NCBI GenBank assembly: GCA_021784715.1
Contig: JAJYHP010000190.1
Location: 1-21,282, forward strand
Length of the DNA stretch: 21,282 nucleotides
Reading direction: 5' to 3'
Source: a bacterium
GTDB taxonomy: Bacteria; Eremiobacterota; Eremiobacteria; Baltobacterales; Baltobacteraceae
Shown: piece after piece, positions 15,693 through 21,282 of the stretch
Layout of the letters: each line of letters starts with the position of its first letter
How positions within the stretch are numbered: position 1 is the stretch's first letter
Position numbers and translations under genes: made by a program
Notes under the pieces: generated by a model
Seen by the model: the letters and a program-made list of their open reading frames with translations, nothing else
Database searches by the model: none
What the model was told of the DNA's origin: nothing

Positions 15693-16814
15693 TTACGGAC
15701 TCAGCGCGATGCCGACGACCGTCCCCCCGACCGAGAGCGAGGCTTTCGGAGCGACGTTCCCCGTAGCACCGGGAGCGAACACGAAGACCTTGTTCGCTCC
15801 GCTGTCGGCGACGTAAATGTTCCCGGCGGCATCGATCTTCACGTCGCTCGGAGCGATGAGTCCGGTCGAAGAGCCGGCGATGATCGCGGTCGGGGCGACG
15901 TTACCGGTCGCATTCGCCGCGAAAACGAGAATCGCAGGCCCGATGCCGACCGCCGAAGGATCGGCGACGTAGATCGTGCCGTCGCCCGCAACCGCGACTC
16001 CGCGCGGCGCGCCGAGATGCGTCAGCGAGCCGGCGATCGCCGAGGAGGGCGGGAGATCGAGCGGCGTTGCCGTCGGAACCGGCGTCGGCGTCGGGCTTGC
16101 AGATGGCGAAGTCGACGGGGTCGGCGTCGGGACCGGCGTCGCGGTCGCCACCGGCGTCGCGGTGGGGATCGGCGTCGGCGAGGGCGTCGGTAACGTGTAG
16201 GTCGCGACCGTCGCGTTGCCGCTGTTGGCGACGATGACCGCATTCCCGCTCACGAAAGCCGCACCGGTGGGAACGTTTAAGAGCGTCGAGGCGCCACCGA
16301 TAACATCCTCAAGCGACGGCGAGCCGCCGACGATCGAAAAGACGACGAGCTGGCTCGGCGCGATCGAGGCCGGATTGAGCGTGGTAATCGCCATGAGATT
16401 CTGCGCTCGCTCGATCGTGAGGCCGCGCGGTTCGGGCACCGCGAGCGAAGAGCCGAGGTAGGTGGCAAAGGGAAGCACGTTCCCGGTTGCCTGCGGCTGG
16501 AACTGGAGGATCGACGACGATCCGGTGCTCGCGTTGTAGTTCGAAACCCAGAGATTCCCCGTCGAATCGAAATCGAGGTATTGGGGAGCGTTCAGCGTCG
16601 TCGATGTTCCGCCGATCTGGTAACTCGGCGCGGTGAGCGAACCGGTCGTCGACGAGAAGATCGCCACTGCGTTGAGCGAGGTATTTGCCGCATAGAGCGT
16701 CGAGGTGGCAAAATTCGGGCCGATATTGAGGTTGGTCGATGTGCTGGAATTGCACGCGGCGACCGCGACTGCGACGCTGATGGCGGCGAGTCCGAGGGTT
16801 AAACGACGAAGCAT
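15693..16814 (-). CDS. Lipoprotein with beta-propeller-like repeats and Pro/Thr linker
   Basis: 373 aa. A signal peptide (MLRRLTLGLAAISVAVAVAAC) ends in a lipobox VAAC with acylated C21, so it is a lipoprotein. Both halves carry NHL/SMP-30-like strands of the form GNxxVAD or GNLWVSN (LDFDSTGNLWVSNYN; VKIDAAGNIYVADSGANKVFVF). The motif xATGNVxP appears three times (near residues 110, 303, 352). Residues about 209-251 are a low-complexity Pro/Thr/Ala/Ser linker between the halves. Shine-Dalgarno AAGGAG is at 16820-16825, 5-6 bases before the ATG. No enzyme motif is seen; a sensor, binding or cell-surface role is possible. It sits directly upstream of the histidine kinase (12 bases). Confidence 0.8.
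   Translation of the reverse strand: MLRRLTLGLAAISVAVAVAACNSSTSTNLNIGPNFATSTLYAANTSLNAVAIFSSTTGSLTAPSYQIGGTSTTLNAPQYLDFDSTGNLWVSNYNASTGSSSILQFQPQATGNVLPFATYLGSSLAVPEPRGLTIERAQNLMAITTLNPASIAPSQLVVFSIVGGSPSLEDVIGGASTLLNVPTGAAFVSGNAVIVANSGNATVATYTLPTPSPTPIPTATPVATATPVPTPTPSTSPSASPTPTPVPTATPLDLPPSSAIAGSLTHLGAPRGVAVAGDGTIYVADPSAVGIGPAILVFAANATGNVAPTAIIAGSSTGLIAPSDVKIDAAGNIYVADSGANKVFVFAPGATGNVAPKASLSVGGTVVGIALSP
16062..16190 (-). repeat. Low-complexity tandem coding repeat (Pro/Thr linker)
   Basis: On the plus strand this stretch is a degenerate array of GGCGTCGG/GGCGTCGC-type units. It encodes the linker made of PTP, PTAT, PVAT and PTPT units in the lipoprotein. Such a sequence is prone to slippage, so its length may vary between strains. 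Confidence 0.7.
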
Positions 16815-17017
16815 GAAGTCTCCTTGAGAGCGAGCTGACTCAGGTTCCGCCCCGCCCCGATCTTTCCTTGGCTCACCCGGGCGGCGGGAGCGCGGTGCAG
16901 CAACCAGAGCGCGAGAAGGAGCCCCGCGAGAACGAGGACGGCGAGGATCGCGCGCAGGAGCAGGCGCCGGCGATAGATCGGGCGACTCGACTCGGTATCG
17001 ATAATCGAACGGGGCAC
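16799..17017 (-). CDS. Small single-TM protein, 72 aa, unrecognised
   Basis: A GTG at 17017 opens 72 codons. AAAGGAG at 17028-17034, within the last codons of the deacetylase (Lys-Glu-stop), lies 10 bases upstream. The protein has a basic N-terminal part (RRRLLLR), one hydrophobic helix (AILAVLVLAGLLLALWLL), and a short polar tail. By the positive-inside rule the N-terminus would be cytoplasmic. The last 16 bases overlap the lipoprotein start in another frame. It fills exactly the space between the deacetylase and the lipoprotein, which supports a real gene. The frame is open further upstream to 17107, but that lies inside the deacetylase. No family recognised; it could also be only untranslated spacer. 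Confidence 0.5.
   Translation of the reverse strand: MPRSIIDTESSRPIYRRRLLLRAILAVLVLAGLLLALWLLHRAPAARVSQGKIGAGRNLSQLALKETSCFVV
16820..16825 (-). promoter_or_regulatory. Shine-Dalgarno of the lipoprotein gene
   Basis: AAGGAG followed by ACTTC and the ATG at 16814. It lies inside the last codons of the small upstream ORF. Confidence 0.8.
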
Positions 17018-17024
17018 GAAAAGG

Positions 17025-17861
17025 TTACTCCTTTGAATAGGAAATGCGGACGGGGAGTCGCCGAGCCGCTTCGACGCGGCGGGCGCCCAGGAGCGAGAGC
17101 ATCTCACCGACGGTCACGAAACGATAGCCCGCTTGTCGGAACGCCGGAACGATCTTCGCGAGCGCCTTGACGGTAGAGCGCTTCCCACTATGGAGCAGAA
17201 GGATCTCCGGCTCGGTCGCGTGCGCGGCGACGTGTCTCTCGATCTCGCGCGAGGTGAGCTCGCGCCAATCCCCGGCATCGTCGCTCCAAAATATCGTTTT
17301 CATCCCCAACGATTGCGCGACGCGCAGAGTAGCGGCGGTGTAGCGCCCGTGCGGCGGGCGGAAGAGCACGGCGGCGGAGCGATCCCCGGTGATCCGCAGG
17401 AGGGTGTTTCGCCCTTCCACGAGCTCGCGGCGAACTTGCATCGGATTTTCGTGGTCGAGATCGGGATGGGTCTGCGTGTGATTGCCGATCTCATTTCCAT
17501 CGGTGGCGATCCGACGAGCGATTTGCGGCCACAAGTCCGCGTCGCGACCGATGAGGAAGAAAGTCGCGCGCACGTGGAGCCGGGCGAGTTCGTCGAGTAG
17601 CATCGGCGTGTAGATGGGATACGGCCCGTCGTCGAAGGTCAGCGCGATCAAGCGTTCTCCACTGCTCCGCGGCGCCGGCTCGAGTTTTCGAACGACGCGC
17701 GCGGCGCGAACGAACGGCCCCTTCCCGATCGCCCGATGCAACGACGTCGTCGGCTCAATCAACGTCGGGTGCGGTCTCGAAACGCGTAGAAACCAACGCA
17801 CGCCCTCGATGCCGAGCAGCACCGCGAGAATCGCGAAAACGATTCGAAGGTAGGGACGCAC
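17025..17861 (-). CDS. Polysaccharide deacetylase (NodB/CE4 family)
   Basis: 278 aa from a GTG. The N-terminal hydrophobic segment (IVFAILAVLLGIEGV) is a signal anchor, so the domain faces the periplasm. CE4 motifs are present in order: TFDDGP (residues 75-80, catalytic base D77 and metal ligand D78), HTQTH (H128 and H132, metal ligands), RPPHGRY (168-174), DAGDW (about 193-199), and LLLHSG near the C-terminus (catalytic His). These enzymes remove N-acetyl groups from peptidoglycan, chitin-like or exopolysaccharide sugars; which one is not decided by sequence. It starts 6 bases after the LCP gene stop without its own Shine-Dalgarno and precedes the small TM ORF. Its pairing with an LCP protein suggests wall or surface-polymer processing. 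Confidence 0.92.
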   Translation of the reverse strand: MRPYLRIVFAILAVLLGIEGVRWFLRVSRPHPTLIEPTTSLHRAIGKGPFVRAARVVRKLEPAPRSSGERLIALTFDDGPYPIYTPMLLDELARLHVRATFFLIGRDADLWPQIARRIATDGNEIGNHTQTHPDLDHENPMQVRRELVEGRNTLLRITGDRSAAVLFRPPHGRYTAATLRVAQSLGMKTIFWSDDAGDWRELTSREIERHVAAHATEPEILLLHSGKRSTVKALAKIVPAFRQAGYRFVTVGEMLSLLGARRVEAARRLPVRISYSKE

Positions 17862-17867
17862 GTATCG

Positions 17868-19277
17868 TTACGGCGACGGTGAGGGATGGGCGCCGGGATG
17901 GGGTAATTCGTGAACGGCGAGTCCGTCATCGCGACCGATCACGACGGTAACGTCGCTGGTCGAACCCGCCGCCGGCGCCTCGACGACCAGCGCGTTGCGC
18001 ATCGCTTTCGGCAGCCCCGACGCGACTTTATCGCCGGCGAACGCCGCAGCGGAATGGGCGCGTACGACGCTGTTGTCGTGATACGAAGCGCTGTTGCCAA
18101 CCTTTCCGATACGATAGCCTTCCGCTTTGAGAATGCGCGCGAGGTCGGCGGCGGCGCCGTCGATACCGCTGCCGTTCTCTACGTCGACGCGCAGCGTCGA
18201 CGGCGCGATCGCCGCGAGCGTCGCGGGGTCGGCGGTCGGAGCGGGCGAGGGCGGGGCGATCAACATCGACTCCACCAAACGGCGACGCGCGTTCTTATCG
18301 GGGACGATCGAATCGCCGTATCCCGGCAGATAGACGTTCGCTACGTAGGGAACCTGGTGCGCGACGATCTGCGAAGGCTTGATGCCGATGTAATAGTGGG
18401 CGAGCGAGATGAGCTCGGCCTTCGAAAAATTCGTCTGCACGTTGGCGAGCATCGTTTTGACGAGTTGCCCGGCATGCAGGATCGTGTTGAATTTATCGCG
18501 CTCCAACTTTGCCGCGAGCGCGTGAAGCACTTCTTGCTGGCGGCGGATGCGGCACGGGTCGCCGCACCAATCGTGGCGATAGCGCATGTATCCGACCGCT
18601 TGCGCGCCGTTAAGATGTTGGATCCCCGTCTTCAGATGGATGTGGAGATGCCCCCAGTTATCGTCGTAATTGATCGGGCTCTTATCTTTGGGGTCGCTGT
18701 TCTCGACGTCGACGGTCACCCCGCCGATATCGTCGATCAGCTCGCGCGTCGCATTGATGCGTAAAATAACGTAACGATCGAAGCCCGGAATGCCGAGCCA
18801 ATGGGAGATCACCTGCTCGGCTTCGGCGATCCCACCGTCGGCCTGCGCTTGGTTGATCTTCGCTTGGCTTCCGTCGGGCATGGTCGCGACCATATCGCGC
18901 GGCACCGAAAGTTCGAAGATGCGTTTGTTGGCGAGATCGAGATCGACCGCCCATATGACGTCGCTACGCGCCTGCGCCGAGAACGGCTGGTCGTTGTCGG
19001 TATAGTCGTAATCGAGTCCGACGACGAGCACGCGCAGTTGCGAGCGGCCGAAGACCTGCTGCGGCGACGGGATGAACGCATCGCCTAAAATCTGCAACGG
19101 CGTTTCGTGTTTGAAAATCGAGAAGCCCAATACCGTCGAGATCGCCAAGAGCGCTACGAGCCCGGCGACGATACCGATCCGCCGGGCGGCGCGCGGCGGG
19201 CGGGGCGGCGGCGTTTGGAGCGGCTGCGCCGGTTGCGGGGCGCTCCGCCGCGGGCGCGGGATGAAGTCCTCAGGCAT
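17868..19277 (-). CDS. LCP (LytR-CpsA-Psr) family protein with LytR_C domain
   Basis: LCP proteins transfer glycopolymers from lipid carriers to peptidoglycan or other acceptors. From the ATG at 19277 it is 469 aa; a longer frame to 19310 lies inside rimO. A proline-rich cytoplasmic start is followed by a TM at about 34-54. LCP motifs are RSDVIW (104-109), SVPRDM (124-129), the KINQAQADGGIAEAEQVIS helix, and GYMRYRHD...RIRRQQE (about 229-249) carrying the lipid-phosphate-binding Arg residues. Two Cys in HDWCGDPCR may pair. Residues about 362-449 form the LytR_C domain (VENGSGIDGAAADLARIL). A Ser/Pro-rich tail ends it. The start overlaps the rimO stop by 8 bases; GGGAG lies 9 bases upstream. 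Confidence 0.92.
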   Translation of the reverse strand: MPEDFIPRPRRSAPQPAQPLQTPPPRPPRAARRIGIVAGLVALLAISTVLGFSIFKHETPLQILGDAFIPSPQQVFGRSQLRVLVVGLDYDYTDNDQPFSAQARSDVIWAVDLDLANKRIFELSVPRDMVATMPDGSQAKINQAQADGGIAEAEQVISHWLGIPGFDRYVILRINATRELIDDIGGVTVDVENSDPKDKSPINYDDNWGHLHIHLKTGIQHLNGAQAVGYMRYRHDWCGDPCRIRRQQEVLHALAAKLERDKFNTILHAGQLVKTMLANVQTNFSKAELISLAHYYIGIKPSQIVAHQVPYVANVYLPGYGDSIVPDKNARRRLVESMLIAPPSPAPTADPATLAAIAPSTLRVDVENGSGIDGAAADLARILKAEGYRIGKVGNSASYHDNSVVRAHSAAAFAGDKVASGLPKAMRNALVVEAPAAGSTSDVTVVIGRDDGLAVHELPHPGAHPSPSP

Positions 19278-20640
19278 GTGCGGCCGCTCCCGTGACGACG
19301 CGCGCGGCAAAATCGAATGCCGTTGCGGCGGTGAGTTCGAGCTCTACGAAGGTACCCGGCGTGAGATCGCCTGCGACGAAGACTCCCCCGTCGACTCCCG
19401 GCGCCTCGCCTTGCGAGCGGCCGTACCACACGGTCGCCGGAAGATGCGCGCGTAACGGATCGCCGCGGCGCAGCGTCCGACGTTCTTCGACGAGCACGCG
19501 CTCGACGCTGCCGACGCGAGCGAGCCGAGCCTTCTCCGATGCCGCCCGCTGCGCGTCGCGCAAACGGAGCAAGCGTTTCCGGCGTTCGCGTGCGGGAACG
19601 CGCGAGCCCAACTTCGCCGCCGGCGTGCCTTCCTCGGAGCTGTATTCGAAAAAGCCGACGCGATCGAGGCCGGCGCGCCCGATCCATTCTTCGAGGTAGG
19701 CCACGTGCTCTTCGCGTTCGCCCGGGAACCCGACGATGAAGGTCGAGCGCATCGTAATGCCGGGAACGCGCTCGCGAAACGATCCGATGATTTCCAGGTA
19801 ACGCTCGCCGTTGCCGGGGCGCAGCATCGCCCGCAACACCTCCGGGTGCGCGTGCTGCAGCGGCATATCCATGTATTTGCACACCTTCGGCAAACGCGCC
19901 ATCGCGTCGATGAGTTCGCTATCGACGGTCGCCGGGTACAGATAGAGCAGGCGAATCCACTCCAGGCCCTCGATTTCGTGCAAGCGCTCCAAGAGCGTCG
20001 CCAAGCCGCCGCGACGATAGCCGCGATCGCGCCCCCACATGGAGGTGTCCTGTGCGATGAGGATGAGCTCGCGCGTCCCCGCCGCCGCGAGCGCTCTCGC
20101 TTCGGCGAGGATCGACTCCTCGCTGCGGCTGCGAAACGCGCCGCGCAACTGCGGAATGATGCAAAACGTACAGGGATGGTCGCAGCCTTCCGCAATTTTC
20201 AGATACGCGGTCGCCTGAGGCGTCGTGATGAGCCGCGGTAGGAAATCGTGCTCGGGCTCGGCTTCGAACGCCAGGCGTACGGGTTTGCTTCCCGCTCGAA
20301 CGTCGTCGAGCAACTCGACGATCGAGGCGTAGGAGCCGGTCCCAACGACGCCGTCGATCTCGGGGATGAGCGACTGCAGTTGCTCGCCGTATCGTTGCGC
20401 CAGACAGCCCGCGACGACGAGCTGTTGGTTGGGCTGTTTGCGCTGCGCCCGCTCCAGGATGACTTCCGTCGATTCCGCCTTCGCCGGGTCGATGAAGGCG
20501 CACGTGTTGATGACGACGGTATCGGCGGCGTCTGCGTCGCTCTCCAATTGCCATCCGGCGGCACCGAGCTTGGCGATCATCACCTCGGTGTCGACGAGGT
20601 TTTTCGCGCAGCCTAAACTCACGAACGAAACTGAGGGCAT
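19270..20640 (-). CDS. rimO: Ribosomal protein S12 methylthiotransferase RimO
   Basis: 456 aa. A radical-SAM methylthiotransferase that modifies Asp88-equivalent of ribosomal protein S12. The N-terminal MTTase domain has three cluster cysteines C11 (LGCAKNLVD), C47 (INTCAFI) and C79 (AGCLAQR). The radical-SAM cluster is C153-x3-C157-x2-C160 (GCDHPCTFCIIP). Further blocks are KIAEGCDH, DMPLQHAHP, FIVGFPGE and a C-terminal TRAM domain ending in VELELTAATAFDFAARVV. The LGCAKN opening and the AFIDPAKAES stretch favour RimO over MiaB. An AGGAG 8 bases before the ATG overlaps the yajQ stop (TAGGAG), with an 11-base gap to yajQ. Intact. Confidence 0.95.
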   Translation of the reverse strand: MPSVSFVSLGCAKNLVDTEVMIAKLGAAGWQLESDADAADTVVINTCAFIDPAKAESTEVILERAQRKQPNQQLVVAGCLAQRYGEQLQSLIPEIDGVVGTGSYASIVELLDDVRAGSKPVRLAFEAEPEHDFLPRLITTPQATAYLKIAEGCDHPCTFCIIPQLRGAFRSRSEESILAEARALAAAGTRELILIAQDTSMWGRDRGYRRGGLATLLERLHEIEGLEWIRLLYLYPATVDSELIDAMARLPKVCKYMDMPLQHAHPEVLRAMLRPGNGERYLEIIGSFRERVPGITMRSTFIVGFPGEREEHVAYLEEWIGRAGLDRVGFFEYSSEEGTPAAKLGSRVPARERRKRLLRLRDAQRAASEKARLARVGSVERVLVEERRTLRRGDPLRAHLPATVWYGRSQGEAPGVDGGVFVAGDLTPGTFVELELTAATAFDFAARVVTGAAAHA

Positions 20641-20651
20641 CGCGACGGCTC

Positions 20652-21143
20652 CTAGCGGTAGTTCACGAACTGCAGAGGCAATTCGAAATTTGCGGATTTG
20701 AGCGCGGCGATCACCGCTTGAAGGTCGTCGCGATTTTTTCCAGTTACGCGAATTTGCTCGTCCTGGTATTGCGCGCCGACCTTGAGCTTGAGCGCTTTGA
20801 TACGCTCCATCAATTCCTTGCTCTTGTCCTTCGGGATGCCGCTGCGCAGGACGATTTTACAGCGGACCATCGAATTGGCGGCCGGTTCGTTCGCGCCGAT
20901 TTCAAAAGCTTTGATATCGATTCCGCGCTTCGTCGCTTTCGCTTGCAACATATCGATGACGTTGCGCATCTTCATCTCGTCGTCGGCGAGCACCGTAATG
21001 CTCTTGTCGTCGGACTCGACGCTCGTCTTGCTGTTGCGAAAATCGAAACGCGTCTCGATCTCTTTTCGCGTCTGGTTCAACGCGTTATCGAGTTCTTGAC
21101 GGTCGATTTTTGAGACGATATCGAATGAGGCTTCGCTCGGCAT
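20652..21143 (-). CDS. yajQ: YajQ-family (DUF520) nucleotide-binding protein
   Basis: 163 aa, the family length. The start MPSEASFDIVSKIDRQELDNA and the segments TRFDFRNSKTSVE, KRGIDIKAFEIG, LRSGIPKDKSKELMERIKALKLKVGAQYQDEQIRVTGKNRDDLQ are split here by family blocks; the end LPLQFVNYR is the standard YajQ C-terminus. Members bind c-di-GMP or nucleotides and have been linked to gene regulation in some bacteria; the role here is unknown. The ATG at 21143 shares one base with the stop of the upstream RodZ-like gene (TAATG). Followed by rimO after 11 bases. Confidence 0.93.
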   Translation of the reverse strand: MPSEASFDIVSKIDRQELDNALNQTRKEIETRFDFRNSKTSVESDDKSITVLADDEMKMRNVIDMLQAKATKRGIDIKAFEIGANEPAANSMVRCKIVLRSGIPKDKSKELMERIKALKLKVGAQYQDEQIRVTGKNRDDLQAVIAALKSANFELPLQFVNYR

Positions 21144-21282
21144 TACAGCGTAAAAGTCCGTTCCACGACGACGCCGGCACCGCCTAAGGGCCCGACGTTC
21201 TTACCGTCGACGTTGAAGGTGACGGCAGCCGCGTTTCCGACGCGCACGGTGACGTCCTTTCCTCGGAAAGCGCGTTGCGTAC
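21143..21282 (-). CDS. C-terminal end of a RodZ-like protein (DUF4115), cut by right edge
   Basis: Only the last 45 codons are visible. They read RGKDVTVRVGNAAAVTFNVD, then GKNVGPLGGAGVVVERTFTL, then TAA. The pattern VxVRVGNAxAVxFxVxGKxVGPLGxxGxVxERTF matches the C-terminal periplasmic DUF4115 domain of RodZ-type helix-turn-helix membrane proteins that support MreB and cell shape. The N-terminal HTH and TM lie outside the window. The stop (21145-21143) overlaps the yajQ start by one base, so the two are translated together. Assignment rests on this short tail. Confidence 0.75.
   Translation of the reverse strand, partial: TQRAFRGKDVTVRVGNAAAVTFNVDGKNVGPLGGAGVVVERTFTL

Noticed and set aside
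16062..16190. GGCGTCGG-type array as a CRISPR or regulatory repeat
   Set aside because: Units are degenerate and abutting, with no spacers, and are explained by the Pro/Thr linker of the lipoprotein.

Overview
This window looks like a piece of a GC-rich, didermic bacterial chromosome. The gene mix is a GT9 heptosyltransferase-type enzyme, an LCP protein, a RodZ-like tail, a proline-linker lipoprotein, and a secreted-looking GDPH protein with no obvious signal peptide. It would fit a poorly cultured lineage such as Candidatus Eremiobacterota (WPS-2). That placement is an inference from style and content; no rRNA or other taxonomic marker was tested.

Left part (1 to about 3.2 kb, minus strand): a type II restriction-modification island. 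In transcription order it encodes a C5-cytosine methyltransferase, a winged-helix/HNH nuclease, a Vsr mismatch endonuclease, an NgoMIV-family restriction endonuclease, and an unidentified ORF that runs off the left edge. The genes overlap or nearly touch. The DNA is locally much less GC-rich than the rest of the window, which suggests horizontal acquisition.

Middle part (3.4 to 10.4 kb): a minus-strand group (YbjQ-like protein, family 4 uracil-DNA glycosylase, rlmN, and a VOC/glyoxalase-fold protein). Next comes a plus-strand GT9 glycosyltransferase that overlaps, tail to tail, a minus-strand DUF2079 membrane protein. The latter lies directly behind prfB (release factor 2). prfB is intact only if the classical programmed +1 frameshift at CUU UGA C is used; the stop codon, the slippery codon and the upstream internal Shine-Dalgarno are all visible. 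A plus-strand gene for a GDPH-motif protein of unknown function follows.

Right part (10.4 to 21.3 kb, all minus strand): nine genes in a row with no gap above 12 bases. In transcription order they are a RodZ-type C-terminus (cut by the right edge), yajQ, rimO, an LCP (LytR-CpsA-Psr) protein, a NodB-type polysaccharide deacetylase, a small single-TM ORF, a lipoprotein with a Pro/Thr linker, a four-GAF histidine kinase, and secA. This reads as one long envelope-building and protein-export transcription unit.

The most interesting items are the two-nuclease R-M island with its edge ORF, the prfB recoding site, the GDPH protein, and the unusual operon linking an orphan sensor kinase to secA. No tRNA, rRNA, CRISPR array, insertion sequence or attachment site was recognised, and no stretch above 300 bases lacks a gene.
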